Assembly: GCF_023617305.1 (NCBI RefSeq)
Contig: NZ_CP081485.1
Span: forward strand, 1,044,501 to 1,108,500
Direction: 5' to 3'
DNA: 64,000 nt
From: Methanobrevibacter sp. TLL-48-HuF1
GTDB taxonomy: Archaea; Methanobacteriota; Methanobacteria; Methanobacteriales; Methanobacteriaceae
In this document: in pieces, positions 8,637-18,866 of the stretch
Layout of the letters: each line of letters starts with the position of its first letter
How positions within the stretch are numbered: the stretch's first letter is position 1
Translations under genes and position numbers: made by a program
The notes under the pieces: model-generated
The model's input: the letters and a program-made list of their open reading frames with translations, nothing else
Databases searched by the model: none
Told to the model about the DNA's origin: nothing

Positions 8637-9713
8637 CTAAAGATCATATGGATTATTTTTTAATAAACAAGCTCTTCTAAGTTTTAATAACATTTTTTTC
8701 TTAGTTTTTAAATCATCTGTTTCCTCTAAAAGTTCTTCTAAAGGTTTTCTTAAGCAATCTACAGCTTCCTTTTCATGAACCCACATGCATTCTTTACAAT
8801 TCCAAACATTTTTACCTTTTATCCATTGTCCACCAGTTGAACTGTCTCCACATGGGTAAAACGGACAGTAACAAAAATCACAGTACTGGCCGTCATAATG
8901 ACACGGATAAAACTCACATTCCCTATTTGGTCCGTGAGAAATTTCTCCATTTAAAAACTTCTCATAATGATCATGAGAAAGAGGATGTATTTTAGACTTA
9001 ATCACATATCCTCTTGGAGTAATTAACTTATCTTCTTGTATGTAAGTTAAATCATTTCCAACAATTAAAGTACAAGACATGTTGACCATATCTTCAGTCA
9101 AATCCTTAATTTTGACAATAGTCTCTTTTGCAGGTTCATAAGTACTATCTACAATTCCGATTAATGCATTTTCACCCTTAATTTTTAAAACCGTCTTTAC
9201 AAACCTTCTAAAAGGTTCTTTACGTGTTTTACTAATAGGATTGTAAATTGCTATAACTAAATTAGCTTTTAGGGCAAATTCTAATTTTTTTTCTATTTCA
9301 GATAAAGGAGTTAAAATATTACTTAAACTAATATTTGCATAATCATTTAAAGGAGCTCCAAGTTTATCTGCTGCATAATTAGCTGCAGATACACCAGGAT
9401 AAATTTTAACTTCAATATCCTCATCATACTTGCTAATTATTTGGTACAAAACATTTGCCATTCCAAAGACACCAGGATCTCCGGAACTTATTAATGAAAC
9501 TGTTTGACCAGCTAAACTTTTATCAATAGCTAGTTGAGCCCTATCTATTTCATCACCCATTCCTTTTTTTATAATTTCTTTATCAGAAACCAAATCAGAA
9601 ATTTGAGCTACATACTTTTTGTATCCCACAATAACATCAGATTCTTCAATAGCTCTAATGGCTCCTAAAGTCATGTTCTCTCTATTTTGGCCAATTCCAA
9701 TTACATTAATCAT
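8637..9713 (-). CDS. cbiH: Cobalt-precorrin-3B C17-methyltransferase with Cys-rich C-terminal domain
   Basis: 358 residues. The first 245 are an SAM-dependent tetrapyrrole methylase: [26 protein letters not shown], then [11 protein letters not shown] and [21 protein letters not shown], as in CbiH/CobJ, which methylates C-17 and contracts the corrin ring. The last 110 carry a dense cysteine cluster ([20 protein letters not shown], later WNCKECMW) that fits the 'cysteine-rich small domain' found with cobalamin genes, probably a metal or Fe-S site. A CbiH of normal length ends near 245, so this is a fusion. It lies 9 bp after a secreted hypothetical protein gene and 11 bp before the PhoU-RCK_C gene. 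Confidence 0.85.
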   Translation of the reverse strand: MINVIGIGQNRENMTLGAIRAIEESDVIVGYKKYVAQISDLVSDKEIIKKGMGDEIDRAQLAIDKSLAGQTVSLISSGDPGVFGMANVLYQIISKYDEDIEVKIYPGVSAANYAADKLGAPLNDYANISLSNILTPLSEIEKKLEFALKANLVIAIYNPISKTRKEPFRRFVKTVLKIKGENALIGIVDSTYEPAKETIVKIKDLTEDMVNMSCTLIVGNDLTYIQEDKLITPRGYVIKSKIHPLSHDHYEKFLNGEISHGPNRECEFYPCHYDGQYCDFCYCPFYPCGDSSTGGQWIKGKNVWNCKECMWVHEKEAVDCLRKPLEELLEETDDLKTKKKMLLKLRRACLLKNNPYDL

Positions 9714-9722
9714 ATAACCAGC

Positions 9723-10217
9723 TCAGTATAATTTTAAAATAGACTGTATAGTGATAGAATCAACATCAACAACTAAATTTCCACTCTTAAATGTTGCATT
9801 ACCCTCAGCTACAATCTTATATGACGGGTCCTGACTAATTACAATTTGTGAAGAATTGGAAGATGGTGATGCATAACCTAAAGCTTCAATAGTTACATTT
9901 AACTCTTCATTATCTTTGTCATCATAAGTTGTGACATTCATTGAATCTACATTAACTCCATCTACCTTTGATAAATCCTCCAGTGATTGAGCCACATCCT
10001 TTTTATTAGTGATGTTTACAACACTTGGATCTTTAACTAAAACATTATTAACATTCTCAGAATTAAAAATGCCTGTGATTTCTGAAATCTGCATATCTAT
10101 TAATCCTTGAATGTCAGGAGCTTCTGCAGCAACTATAGTATATGAACTAAAGAGCCCTATTTCAAAAAATACTACAAATAGTACAACGACTAGTATTATT
10201 CTAAGTGCTTTTGCCAT
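9723..10217 (-). CDS. Hypothetical membrane-anchored extracytoplasmic protein
   Basis: 164 residues. A basic N-terminus (MAKALR) and one strong hydrophobic segment (about 7-31) suggest a signal anchor. The remainder is a soluble, Asp/Ser/Asn-rich domain of alternating beta character with several N-x-S/T sequons and no cysteines. I do not recognise a family. It is the first gene of the run into cbiH (9-bp gap), so it may be cotranscribed with corrinoid and cation-transport functions, but nothing in its sequence points to either. Confidence 0.6.
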   Translation of the reverse strand: MAKALRIILVVVLFVVFFEIGLFSSYTIVAAEAPDIQGLIDMQISEITGIFNSENVNNVLVKDPSVVNITNKKDVAQSLEDLSKVDGVNVDSMNVTTYDDKDNEELNVTIEALGYASPSSNSSQIVISQDPSYKIVAEGNATFKSGNLVVDVDSITIQSILKLY

Positions 10218-10365
10218 TTTATCACATTACTTTTTATCCCTGTATAAAACAGAAATATTAATGATTTAACTATATTTCTAATGTATAATAAAAGTAACTA
10301 CTAAATTTAATTAATAGAAAAAAATTTTTAATAAACGTGAAAATTCAAAGTTCAAATTCTCAAAG

Positions 10366-10376
10366 TTTATTAATAT
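10366..10376 (+). promoter_or_regulatory. TATA-like element of the PolD small subunit gene
   Basis: TTTATTAATAT ends about 24 bp before ATG 10400, and no Shine-Dalgarno precedes the ATG. The layout suggests a leaderless transcript. Confidence 0.35.
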
Positions 10377-10399
10377 AGAAAATAAAAATTTTAATTAAT

Positions 10400-12037
10400 A
10401 TGACTAATAAAATTTTATTAAAATTTGCAAAAAAGGGAATTAATCTATCACCAGAGGCTTATAAAAAAGTTATTGAAGCAGAAAATCCTCTAGATTTTAC
10501 ATCTTCATTAATTGTTAAATTAAAAGGAGGTGATTTTAAATCTAAAGATTTAGTTTCAGTTAGCGGTCAAACTGTTGATGAAATAATGGAAAATAGCACA
10601 ATTGAAAAATCAACTACAAGACCTCAATTAACACAAAAGGAAACTAAAAAACCTACTCCAGAACCTAAACCTAAAGAAAAACCTAAAAAAACAGCCAGTA
10701 TTAGTGATTTTAAAAAAGAATCTGATGTTAAAGAAAAATATGTTAATAAAGAAAATGCAGAAGCTTTAGAAACAGTTGAAAACAAAAAAATCAAATTTAA
10801 AAGGAATTTAACCAAAACCAATGTTGAATATGACTTTAAAATCATACAGGATACAAGTAAAAAATCATACACCAGCGGAGAACTTGAAAACTTAATTGCT
10901 TATTTCCAAAGCAGATATGAAAAACTAGCTAATATTTTAGTTAAAAGACCAGAACTTAAAAATTACACAAAAGTAGCAGATATTGAAGAAGGTCAAAGCA
11001 ATTTAAGTCTTATTTTAATGGTTAGGGAAATCAGATCCACTAAAAATGGCCATAAACTTATTGAATTTGAAGATGATACTGGAACTATTCCTATATTATT
11101 CTCAAATAAAAATGAGGAAGTCTTTAAAGAAGCTGAAAAGCTAGTTAAAGATGAAGTTATTGGTGTTCTCGCTGATAAAAATGGTGATTTAGCTATTGGA
11201 AATGAAATCATAAATCCTGGAGTTATGAGAATACCTAAAAAAGAAATGGATTTCAGTATTGTATTTTTATCTGATGTTCACATTGGAAGTTTAACCTTTT
11301 TAGAAGATGCATTTACCAGATTTATAGATTGGATAAACTGTGAATTCGGAAATGAAGAACAGGTAAAAATAGCTGAAAGTGTTAAATATCTTGTTATTGG
11401 TGGAGATATTGTAGATGGTATTGGTGTATATCCAAATCAGGAAAAAGAACTAGCTATTAAAGATATTACTCAGCAATACAATGAAGCTGCCAGATTCTTA
11501 GGAAACATTAGAAGTGACATTAAAATAATTATTGCTCCGGGAAACCACGATGCATCAAGAGTAGCAGAACCTCAGCCTGCAGTACCTGAAGAGTATGCAA
11601 AAGCTTTATATGAACTTGATAATGTAGAATTCATAAGTAATCCTGGTGTTGTATCTTTAGACGGTATTAATGTCTTAATTTATCACGGACGTAGTTTTGA
11701 TGATTTAGTAATGGCGGTTAAAGAGTTTACTCATGAGAAAAATGATTTATTAATGGAAGAATTACTTAAAAAAAGACATTTAGCTCCAATTTATGGAGAA
11801 AGAACTCCTCTTGCTTCAGAACTTGAAGACTACTTAGTAATTGATGAAGTTCCTGATGTCTTCCATACAGGACATGTTCATATTAATACTCATAAAAAAT
11901 TCAATGGCATTCATTTAATTAACTCCGGAACATTTCAGACTCAAACAGAATTCCAGAAAATTTATAATATTGAACCAACCCCTGCTGAAGTTCCCGTACT
12001 TTACAAAGGGCAATATAAATGTTTAAAGTTCATTTAA
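10400..12037 (+). CDS. polB: DNA polymerase D small subunit (DP1)
   Basis: 545 residues. DP1 is the 3'-5' exonuclease subunit of the archaeal family D replicative polymerase. The N-terminal 80 residues form the helical interaction region; 85-135 is a Lys/Pro/Glu-rich linker; about 200-285 is an OB fold ([21 protein letters not shown]). From 290 comes the Mre11-like phosphodiesterase with its metal motifs in order: [32 protein letters not shown] and GHVHINTHK. The last 20 residues are a short tail ([15 protein letters not shown]). The large subunit is not in the window. The gene lies about 4 kb from the replication origin. Confidence 0.92.
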   Translation: MTNKILLKFAKKGINLSPEAYKKVIEAENPLDFTSSLIVKLKGGDFKSKDLVSVSGQTVDEIMENSTIEKSTTRPQLTQKETKKPTPEPKPKEKPKKTASISDFKKESDVKEKYVNKENAEALETVENKKIKFKRNLTKTNVEYDFKIIQDTSKKSYTSGELENLIAYFQSRYEKLANILVKRPELKNYTKVADIEEGQSNLSLILMVREIRSTKNGHKLIEFEDDTGTIPILFSNKNEEVFKEAEKLVKDEVIGVLADKNGDLAIGNEIINPGVMRIPKKEMDFSIVFLSDVHIGSLTFLEDAFTRFIDWINCEFGNEEQVKIAESVKYLVIGGDIVDGIGVYPNQEKELAIKDITQQYNEAARFLGNIRSDIKIIIAPGNHDASRVAEPQPAVPEEYAKALYELDNVEFISNPGVVSLDGINVLIYHGRSFDDLVMAVKEFTHEKNDLLMEELLKKRHLAPIYGERTPLASELEDYLVIDEVPDVFHTGHVHINTHKKFNGIHLINSGTFQTQTEFQKIYNIEPTPAEVPVLYKGQYKCLKFI

Positions 12038-12088
12038 AAATTTTTATAAATAATAACAACTTAAATAATATTAAGTTTAGGTGAAAAA

Positions 12089-12676
12089 ATGGAAAAAAAT
12101 ATTGAAGAAATTATTAATGTTTCAGATTATCTTTATAACAATAAACTTGTTGCCGGAAAAGCTGGAAATGTTAGTGCTAGATTTAAAGGTGAAGATGGTG
12201 ATGTGATTGCTATTACACCTACTTTAAAATCATTATATGGTTTAAATGAAGAAGATATTGTATTAGTGGATTTAGAAGGTAATTTATTAACAAAAGGCAA
12301 ACCTTCTTCTGAAGTTGATCTTCATTTAGAAATTTATAAAAAAAGAAGCGACGTAAATGGAATTGTCCATACTCATTCACCATATGCAACAGGATTTGCA
12401 TTTTCTTCAAAAAGAATTAAAAGACACGAAGGTTTCGGAGCTATTAATACACCATTTTTAGAAGACATTGAATATGAAACTCCTGGAAGTATGAAACTAG
12501 CTAAAAATGCTTCAAACGCTATCGGTGACGAAGATGTTTTAATATTAAAACAGCATGGTGTTTTATGTGTTGGTGACAGTTTAAAAGAAGCTACTTTACT
12601 TGCAACTTTCGTTGAAGAAACAGCTAAAACACAGTTTATAACTTATATGTTAAATTCAACTGAAGATTTAATATGA
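12089..12676 (+). CDS. fucA: Class II aldolase, L-fuculose-1-phosphate aldolase type
   Basis: 195 residues of the AraD/FucA zinc aldolase family. Seen: GNVSARFKG (phosphate loop), the zinc ligands in HTHSPYATGFAF, the EVDLHLEIYK stretch holding the catalytic Glu region, and KQHGVLCVG with the third His. In methanogens such enzymes make lactaldehyde for the lactate of coenzyme F420 or handle similar short sugar phosphates; the true substrate here is unknown. A Shine-Dalgarno AGGTG sits before the ATG. Its 3' end overlaps a convergent small regulator gene by 9 bp. Confidence 0.82.
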   Translation: MEKNIEEIINVSDYLYNNKLVAGKAGNVSARFKGEDGDVIAITPTLKSLYGLNEEDIVLVDLEGNLLTKGKPSSEVDLHLEIYKKRSDVNGIVHTHSPYATGFAFSSKRIKRHEGFGAINTPFLEDIEYETPGSMKLAKNASNAIGDEDVLILKQHGVLCVGDSLKEATLLATFVEETAKTQFITYMLNSTEDLI

Positions 12677-12838
12677 ATCTTCTTGTGAAGATTCACTTTC
12701 TTTTCCAGAATCAACATAATCAGTTATAATATCTAAAATTAAACCAGATAAAGAAGTATCTTTATCAATAGCTATTTTTTTTAATTCTTTTTTCAAATCT
12801 ACGGGCATATTTATAGTTGTTTTACTTATATCTGACAT
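12668..12838 (-). CDS. Small ribbon-helix-helix protein
   Basis: From ATG 12838 the product has 56 residues: a beta strand (KTTINMPVDLK) then two helices (KELKKIAIDKD, SLSGLILDIITDYVDS), the ribbon-helix-helix DNA-binding pattern found in CopG/Arc-type regulators and antitoxins. The tail is Ser/Glu-rich. No toxin partner is adjacent. I prefer ATG 12838 to an upstream ATG at 12859 because a TATA element at 12860-12872 would place transcription initiation near 12838. Confidence 0.6.
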   Translation of the reverse strand: MSDISKTTINMPVDLKKELKKIAIDKDTSLSGLILDIITDYVDSGKESESSQEDSY

Positions 12839-12859
12839 AATTATATAATTGTTTATCAT

Positions 12860-12872
12860 ATTTTATATACTT
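12860..12872 (-). promoter_or_regulatory. TATA box of the ribbon-helix-helix gene
   Basis: On the minus strand GTATATAAAATAT ends 21 bp before ATG 12838, with no ribosome site between. A leaderless start fits. Confidence 0.5.
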
Positions 12873-12976
12873 TTTTCTAAAATGAAATTTACCAAAAAAT
12901 ATTTAAAGATTAATATAATAATATAAGTTTAACATACTGATTTTTTAAATATATATTATTTTGGAGGGGAAATTTT

Positions 12977-13225
12977 ATGTCTAATCAAACAATCGATGAA
13001 GTATCAGAAATATTAGAATATATTATGGAGAACAATTCAGTTCCACGTAACATAAGAGAAGCAGCACAGGAATCCAACACTTTATTAAAAGATGAATCCC
13101 AGGATCAATCTGTAAAAATAAGTACTGTTTTAACTAAGTTAGATGAAATTAGTAATGATCCTAACATACCGGTTCATGCAAGAACTTTAATATGGGAAGT
13201 TCTTTCCAAATTAGAATCTATCTAA
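12977..13225 (+). CDS. UPF0147 family protein
   Basis: 82 residues, all helical, with the conserved pattern of the archaeal UPF0147 family: SEILEYIMENNSVPRNIREAA at the start and NIPVHARTLIWEVLSKLESI at the end. The family is widespread in Euryarchaeota but has no established function. A strong Shine-Dalgarno (GGAGGGG) precedes the ATG. The gene is monocistronic between convergent or divergent neighbours. Confidence 0.8.
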   Translation: MSNQTIDEVSEILEYIMENNSVPRNIREAAQESNTLLKDESQDQSVKISTVLTKLDEISNDPNIPVHARTLIWEVLSKLESI

Positions 13226-13231
13226 TTTTTT

Positions 13232-14251
13232 TTAATCTTTTTTAGAAATAGCTAAAGCTATTGTAACTCCATTAAAAGCTGTTTTTTTATAAATTAATTT
13301 TGAATCAAAGCCTGCTGTAATTAAAGCAGAAGCTTCAGACACACTGCCGACACCAAATTTGGATTTTACAAATTCTGATTCATGTATCTCATCTGATTTA
13401 AATAAAGTCAATTTATCCATTTCAACAAAATTAACAGGAATATTTAACATTTTACTTAAATCCAAGATACCTTTTTCATTTTTCTTAATTTCACCTGAAG
13501 CCAGTTTAGATAATCTGTTTTTAGAAATATTCAAGTCATCAAGTGCCTTATTAAGACCTATTAAAATATCTTTTTTGGATTTACCTCGTTTGCATCCAAT
13601 ACCAACAACAATATCTTCAATTTTCATTATTAGTTTATGATTTTTATATAAGACATGTATTTCATCTGTATTTATGGAACTGGTAAATTCAATTGAAACA
13701 TCAATTTCAAGTGTATTATCATTTAAATAATCAAATAAAAAATCATAGTTTTCTTTACTGTTGACTCTGAACATTATTTCTTCATTGTTTAAAATAGCTT
13801 TATTGAAATATACAATTTCTTTTGGATTTTTAACTGTCAAATACAAATCTTTAGCTATTACATCAACACCTAATTTTTTATTGACATCAGTTGCAGTTGT
13901 AATAACTTCTGTTGCATTTAACATATCAGCTACTTTTGATGTCAGTTTATTGGCTCCTCCTAAGTGACCTGATAATGTGCTGATTACAAAATTAGCATTT
14001 TCATCAATATTCAAAATAGCAGGATCTGAAACTTTTGATTTGATTAATGGTGCAATACTTCTAATTAAAATTCCAGAAGCCATAATAGCTATAATTGCAT
14101 CATATTCATAGAATAATATTTTAAAAGTATTTTTAACATCTTTATAATAAATATCAGTGTTAATAATAGTTGAATCTTTATCTAAATGTTTTTTTAATAA
14201 TAAAGATAAATCATAACCTTTTTTTGAAACAGAAATAATAGCTATTTTCAT
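13232..14251 (-). CDS. cbiG: Cobalt-precorrin-5A hydrolase
   Basis: 339 residues. CbiG opens the delta-lactone of cobalt-precorrin-5A and releases acetaldehyde in the anaerobic corrinoid pathway. Seen: N-terminal MKIAIISVSKKGYDLSLLL, the central SGHLGGANKLTSKVADMLNATEVITTATD motif of CbiG, and the C-terminal module starting at about residue 214 (VVGIGCKRGKSKKDIL) and ending with GVGSVSEASALITAGF. The start overlaps the stop of cbiB by 4 bp (ATGA-type), so the pair is coupled. Confidence 0.9.
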   Translation of the reverse strand: MKIAIISVSKKGYDLSLLLKKHLDKDSTIINTDIYYKDVKNTFKILFYEYDAIIAIMASGILIRSIAPLIKSKVSDPAILNIDENANFVISTLSGHLGGANKLTSKVADMLNATEVITTATDVNKKLGVDVIAKDLYLTVKNPKEIVYFNKAILNNEEIMFRVNSKENYDFLFDYLNDNTLEIDVSIEFTSSINTDEIHVLYKNHKLIMKIEDIVVGIGCKRGKSKKDILIGLNKALDDLNISKNRLSKLASGEIKKNEKGILDLSKMLNIPVNFVEMDKLTLFKSDEIHESEFVKSKFGVGSVSEASALITAGFDSKLIYKKTAFNGVTIALAISKKD

Positions 14252-15282
14252 AATATCACATATAATATAATTATAAATAAAATTATTGCAATGGTAAATA
14301 ATAATATTGTTAATTTTGACAGTTTAACAGCACTGCTTATATCATTTATTTCAATATTTTTATTATTGTCTCCCAATATATAAGTATCTAATTTAATTAA
14401 TTGTATATCTAAAGCTCCTGCAGCTGAAGCCATTGTAAAACCAGAGTTTGGACTTGGACAGTTTCTGGCATCTCTTTTCAATATTTTATAACTGTTTTTA
14501 TAATCAAACCTCAGGCAAAATGCAGATAAAACAACAAATAAACCAGCTATTCTTGATGGAATATAATTTAAAATATCATCTATTTTAGCTGGAACAAAAC
14601 CAATATTAATCAGTTCATCAGTTTTATAACCAACCATTGCATCAAGTGTATTGAATATTCTGTAATTAAATGGAATTAAAATTAAAATAAATAAAAGCAA
14701 ATAGGAATGTATAAAAATTCCAGCAAGACTGCAAATCATGAAATAAAATACAGGTGAAATGTATGAATCAGTAATATTTTCTGTTAAGCTTTCAATAGTA
14801 GCTGAAACAATATGTTCTTCAGTCAGTTCATCAGTGTTCCTGCTGACTAAATATGAAACTGCCTGTCTTGCTTTATCAATATCTTCTTTCAAATCTGCTT
14901 CAACATTAATAGCAGTACCCAACAGCATTTTAATAGAAAAAGTAGATGATAAAATTAATGTAAATAATATAAAAAATATAAATGCATTAAATGAAGATAA
15001 ATAAACTAATATAATCACTAATACACTTGAAGCAATACAGGTAGCAGCTGTTAAAAACAAACCTGACCATTTATTTGTTATTTTTATAAATCTGATTTTG
15101 AAAAAGGATATTACAGATCCGATCATTACAACAGGATGAATCTTAGTTGGAAGTTCGCCATATGTAATATCAAAAGAAATAGCTAAAAATAATGAAAATA
15201 ATATAAATATTAAAATATTATATGAAAAATTAATATTATTAAATATATTGAAATTATTTATTAAATCAAAAGTATAATACAT
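14248..15282 (-). CDS. cbiB: Adenosylcobinamide-phosphate synthase, membrane protein
   Basis: 344 residues with about 5-7 membrane segments. CbiB/CobD attaches aminopropanol or its phosphate to adenosylcobyric acid. Recognisable segments: DITYGELPTKIHPVVMIGSVISF near the N-terminus, the loop around ARQAVSYLVSRNTDELTEEHIVSATIESLTENITDSYISP, and RDARNCPSPNSGFTMASAAGAL. It is the first gene of a cbiB-cbiG pair. The region ahead of the start is AT-rich with no clear ribosome site. Confidence 0.9.
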   Translation of the reverse strand: MYYTFDLINNFNIFNNINFSYNILIFILFSLFLAISFDITYGELPTKIHPVVMIGSVISFFKIRFIKITNKWSGLFLTAATCIASSVLVIILVYLSSFNAFIFFILFTLILSSTFSIKMLLGTAINVEADLKEDIDKARQAVSYLVSRNTDELTEEHIVSATIESLTENITDSYISPVFYFMICSLAGIFIHSYLLLFILILIPFNYRIFNTLDAMVGYKTDELINIGFVPAKIDDILNYIPSRIAGLFVVLSAFCLRFDYKNSYKILKRDARNCPSPNSGFTMASAAGALDIQLIKLDTYILGDNNKNIEINDISSAVKLSKLTILLFTIAIILFIIILYVIL

Positions 15283-15344
15283 TATTTAATATATAATATT
15301 AAAATAAATAAATATTTTATTATAATTTTAAATATGGTGAAAAA

Positions 15345-15830
15345 ATGAGTATTGAACAAGATGTTAAAAACTGGTTAGCTGATGAAGGTGTCTTTAGAGA
15401 AAAAGCTGCAGATGAAAATGCAGACTTTCATTTTGTCATTGAATTTCCTAAAGATAATATAATGGATGTTGTAAAACCAAAAGAAAAAGATGTTATTGTT
15501 ATTGGATGTGCAACACAAGTAGCACCAGAACATATTAATTTAATGCAAAATGCATCTCCTCAAGATAAAAATAAATTTTTATTTGATGTAAGTACTAATT
15601 TAAACTTATTTTTAGTTGATTATGAATTGAAAGTGGATCAAGATATTTTACAGCAATTTGTAGTTACTGATAATATATTTGAAGATGGATTAAGTAAAGA
15701 TGCTTTATTTAAAACTATTAAACGTGTTTTTAAAGCTAAATTACATTGTATAATGTTATTAAATTACGCTTTTGGTAATTCAAACACTAATATTTCCAAA
15801 CCACATAATGAAAATAGTATGTTTGTATAA
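15345..15830 (+). CDS. Conserved hypothetical protein, possibly DUF2299
   Basis: 161 residues, alpha/beta. Features: an N-terminal helix (IEQDVKNWLADEGVFREKA), a beta-rich middle (DFHFVIEFP, DVIVIGCATQVAPEHI) and a C-terminal helix (LFKTIKRVFKAKLHCIMLLNYAF). It resembles the archaeal DUF2299 family, which has no assigned function; I hold that name with moderate confidence. A Shine-Dalgarno (GGTG) precedes the ATG. It is the last gene before the replication origin. Confidence 0.6.
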   Translation: MSIEQDVKNWLADEGVFREKAADENADFHFVIEFPKDNIMDVVKPKEKDVIVIGCATQVAPEHINLMQNASPQDKNKFLFDVSTNLNLFLVDYELKVDQDILQQFVVTDNIFEDGLSKDALFKTIKRVFKAKLHCIMLLNYAFGNSNTNISKPHNENSMFV

Positions 15831-15854
15831 TTTTTTCATAAATTTTAGACAGAC

Positions 15855-16480
15855 AGACATAAATTTCAAGTGAAAGCTCTGCGAAGGTTCTGTAGGAATG
15901 AAGACATGCATTTCATCTGTAAAAACACTTGAAATTTATCTTAATTTTTTGTAGTTAAAATTGAAAATAAAGCCTTTATTATTCTTTTTTTATAAAAATA
16001 ATCATTTTAACCAAGTTAAAAATTTTTTTTCACTTGAAACATATGTCTTGATTTTTGCTTCGCACTAAAAATTGCATTACAGTTGAAATTTATCTCTCAC
16101 TATTCATGTTAAATCATTATATTTTTTTTTGATAAAACTCTTATTGAATTTTTTTTCACTTGAAATATATGTTTTATTTTTCAAATGCTCAGATAAATAT
16201 TATATTATACTGAAAATATTACAATTGAAATACTTCTTCTTTAAATTTGAAATAAAAATTGTTTTAGTCTTATTTTTTTAAATGATAATTTTTTAATAAA
16301 TTTTTAAATTAATTTATTTTATAAAAAATTGATATAAAACATTTATTTTTTAAAAATAAGTAATATATACCTTTTATTTTGTAATTGAAAAATTATAAAA
16401 TTATTTTACAATTATGTTAATTTTGTTTTCATCACTATTTTTTCACTTGAAATATATGTCTTTATAATTGAAATAGTTAA
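15855..16480. other. Chromosomal origin of replication (oriC) with Orc1-box repeats
   Basis: The 940 bases between 15830 and 16771 hold no gene. They carry at least nine copies of a box whose core is CACTTGAAA or a one-base variant. Plus-strand copies start near 15925, 16031, 16078 (ACAGTTGAAAT), 16157, 16221 (ACAATTGAAAT), 16381, 16443 and 16465; one minus-strand copy is at 15863-15875. Several extend to CACTTGAAATATATGT. This matches the mini-ORB boxes bound by Cdc6-1 in Methanothermobacter (recalled consensus TTACACTTGAAA). Very AT-rich blocks (16240-16420, 16500-16680) could be the unwinding element. The orc1/cdc6 gene follows directly, the standard archaeal arrangement. Confidence 0.88.
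15861..15940. repeat. Inverted pair of extended origin boxes
   Basis: AAATTTCAAGTGAAA at 15861-15875 and ACACTTGAAATTTATC at 15925-15940 face each other across about 50 bp of less AT-rich DNA (GCTCTGCGAAGG). It is the only inverted arrangement in the origin; the remaining boxes all point the same way, towards cdc6. Confidence 0.7.
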
Positions 16481-16770
16481 TTTTCATGTTTTAATTTTAA
16501 CTATTTTTATTTACTTTAATTTTTATTTAAGCTATTAATTGACTATTTTTTATAAATTTAAGTATTTTAAACATTTTTTAGTTAATTTTAATTTATTTAA
16601 TTTCTTTAATTTTTATTTTTTAATGAAAATTTATTATCTCAATACAATTTTGTAATACAAACCTTTATTTAACACTGTTTTCATATATTAACACTGGAAA
16701 TAATACTTATAATTTTTTCATATTTTTTAAGATTATTTTACTTTTATTACTTTTTAAGAATGGTGAACAT

Positions 16771-17922
16771 ATGGCAAATATATTTGATGACTTGGAGGTA
16801 GGAAAATCAGTTTTTAAAGATAAACAACCTTTAGATCATAGGTTTTTACCTGAAAATTTACCTCACAGAAAAGAACAGATAACACAAATAGCTAAATATT
16901 GGATTGAAGCATTAAATAATGTTACTCCATCTGATATTACAATTTACGGAAAAACAGGAACTGGAAAAACAGCAGCAGCAAAATTTGCTCGTGAACAACT
17001 AAATGAAGCAGCATCTAATAAGAATGTTTTCATAAAAGTTGAATATATTCGTTGTACTGATTACACAACAGAATATCAGGTTATTGCACAGTTATGTCAA
17101 AAACTTGGAAGAAATGTTCCTCACAGAGGCTGGACAAAAGGGGAAGTTATTAATACTTTCAGAGACATTTTCAGAAGAAATGCATATGGAAAAAAACTAA
17201 TTTTAATTGTTATTTTAGATGAAATTGACATATTGCTTAGTAAAGACGGAGATGGAATTTTATACACTTTAACAAGAACTGACAATGTATCTATATTATC
17301 CATTAGTAATTATGTTGAATTTAAGCAATTTATAACACCTAGAGTAATGAGCAGTTTGAGGGATAAAGAAATTGTTTTCCCACCTTATGGTGCTGATCAG
17401 TTAGCTGATATTTTAAGTGAAAGAGCTCATTTATCATTTAAAGAAGATACAATTGAAAGTGATGTTATACCATTATGTTCAGCTATGGCAGCTAAAGAAG
17501 AAGGAGATGCAAGATATGCACTGGATTTACTTAGAACTGCTGGAGAAATAGCTGATGAAGAAGAATCTGATAAAATCATTGGTGATTATGTAAGAAGGGC
17601 GAAAGACAGAATTGAACATAATAAAATCACTGATATTATTTTAACCTTACCAACTCAGCAACAAAGAGTTTTAGATGCTATTTTAAGACTTACTCAAAAT
17701 AATGAGGAAATAACCTCAGGTAAATTATATGATACTTATAAAGAAGTATCAAAAGGAGATTCTGTAACATACAGAAGAATTTTTGATTTTATAAATGAAC
17801 TTGAAATGTTAGGTATTATTTCAACCAATACTATATCACGTGGACGTGGAAAAGGAAGAACTAATATTATAACACTTCAATGCGATACTAATCTACTTGA
17901 AAAAACACTTTATTCCATATGA
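16771..17922 (+). CDS. cdc6: Origin recognition protein Orc1/Cdc6
   Basis: 383 residues. AAA+ ATPase with Walker A ([13 protein letters not shown], about residue 55-67), Walker B ([10 protein letters not shown]) and sensor-1 (SILSISNY), then the helical lid (sensor 2 region [17 protein letters not shown]), and a C-terminal winged helix (about 285-383, [17 protein letters not shown] to [11 protein letters not shown]). It binds the origin boxes located just upstream and loads MCM. A ribosome site (GGTGAACAT) precedes the ATG. The gene overlaps convergent pyrB by 13 bp. Residues typical of active ATPase are intact, so it is probably the initiator proper. Confidence 0.95.
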   Translation: MANIFDDLEVGKSVFKDKQPLDHRFLPENLPHRKEQITQIAKYWIEALNNVTPSDITIYGKTGTGKTAAAKFAREQLNEAASNKNVFIKVEYIRCTDYTTEYQVIAQLCQKLGRNVPHRGWTKGEVINTFRDIFRRNAYGKKLILIVILDEIDILLSKDGDGILYTLTRTDNVSILSISNYVEFKQFITPRVMSSLRDKEIVFPPYGADQLADILSERAHLSFKEDTIESDVIPLCSAMAAKEEGDARYALDLLRTAGEIADEEESDKIIGDYVRRAKDRIEHNKITDIILTLPTQQQRVLDAILRLTQNNEEITSGKLYDTYKEVSKGDSVTYRRIFDFINELEMLGIISTNTISRGRGKGRTNIITLQCDTNLLEKTLYSI

Positions 17923-18860
17923 TTCCATTTGGGATTGTTTTTTATTAAAGTTTTTAAAATAGCCATTCTAACTGGAACAGCATTAAATGCCTGATTGAAA
18001 TATTTATTATGTTTAGTATTATCTAAATCAGTAGCTATTTCATCAATTCTTGGTAACGGGTGCATAACAATAACATCCTTACCTTCCAACATTTTTTTAT
18101 TAACAATATAAGCTCCTTTTATTTTTAAATATTCATCCAAATCTCCAAAGCGTTCTTTTTGAATTCTGGTTACATATAAAACATCTACTTTATCAATGAT
18201 TTCTTCTATACTATCAACTTCAGTATATGGGATATTCTTTTTGTTTAAATCGTGTAAAACTTCCTGAGGCATTTTTAATTCTTTAGGAGCAACAAAATAA
18301 AGTTCTACATTGTCATATAATCCTAATGCATTAGATAATGAATGTACTGTACGGCCAAATTTTAAATCTCCAACCAAAGCTATTTTTAAATTATCAATCT
18401 GCCCTAATTCTTTTTTAATAGTGTATAAATCAAGTAATGTTTGAGTAGGATGTTGACCAGCACCATCTCCGGCATTTATCACTGGAACATCTACAATATC
18501 TGATATAAATTTAGATACACCTTCCAATTCATGTCTAATAACTAAAGCATCGCTGTAGCCTTCAAACATTTTTGCAGTATCAGCTATGCTTTCCCCTTTG
18601 GAAACAGAACATGATCTTGTACTTTCAATACCTATGCAATTTCCGCCTAAACGTTTCATAGATGTTTCAAATGATAATCTTGTTCTTGTAGATGGTTCAA
18701 AAAACATTAATCCAAGGATTTTACCTTTTAATTCGTCACAACATTCTTTTGATTTAGCTATATCTTCTAATTTTGATGCTTCATCCAGAATATAATCAAT
18801 ATCCTTTCTTTCAAAATCTTTTATTGAAATAATACTTTTTAGTTTAAAAATTTTAATCAA
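17910..18860 (-). CDS. pyrB: Aspartate carbamoyltransferase catalytic subunit
   Basis: 316 residues. PyrB joins carbamoyl phosphate and aspartate, the first committed step of UMP synthesis. Seen: carbamoyl-phosphate motif [20 protein letters not shown], the [13 protein letters not shown] aspartate-side motif and [10 protein letters not shown] near the end. The assigned start is a TTG at 18860 ([16 protein letters not shown]); no ATG lies at a sensible place and the family normally begins close to the [11 protein letters not shown] segment. The regulatory subunit PyrI is not nearby. The gene follows a flavodoxin-like gene by 6 bp on the same strand. Confidence 0.92.
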   Translation of the reverse strand: MIKIFKLKSIISIKDFERKDIDYILDEASKLEDIAKSKECCDELKGKILGLMFFEPSTRTRLSFETSMKRLGGNCIGIESTRSCSVSKGESIADTAKMFEGYSDALVIRHELEGVSKFISDIVDVPVINAGDGAGQHPTQTLLDLYTIKKELGQIDNLKIALVGDLKFGRTVHSLSNALGLYDNVELYFVAPKELKMPQEVLHDLNKKNIPYTEVDSIEEIIDKVDVLYVTRIQKERFGDLDEYLKIKGAYIVNKKMLEGKDVIVMHPLPRIDEIATDLDNTKHNKYFNQAFNAVPVRMAILKTLIKNNPKWNHME

Positions 18861-18866
18861 CCCATT

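Noticed and set aside
12668-12838. Antitoxin of a toxin-antitoxin pair
   Set aside because: No small toxin gene lies on either side.
17893-17908. Further CACTTGAAA-like box at the end of cdc6
   Set aside because: Sequence is TACTTGAAAAA; the first base and the extension do not match the origin boxes.
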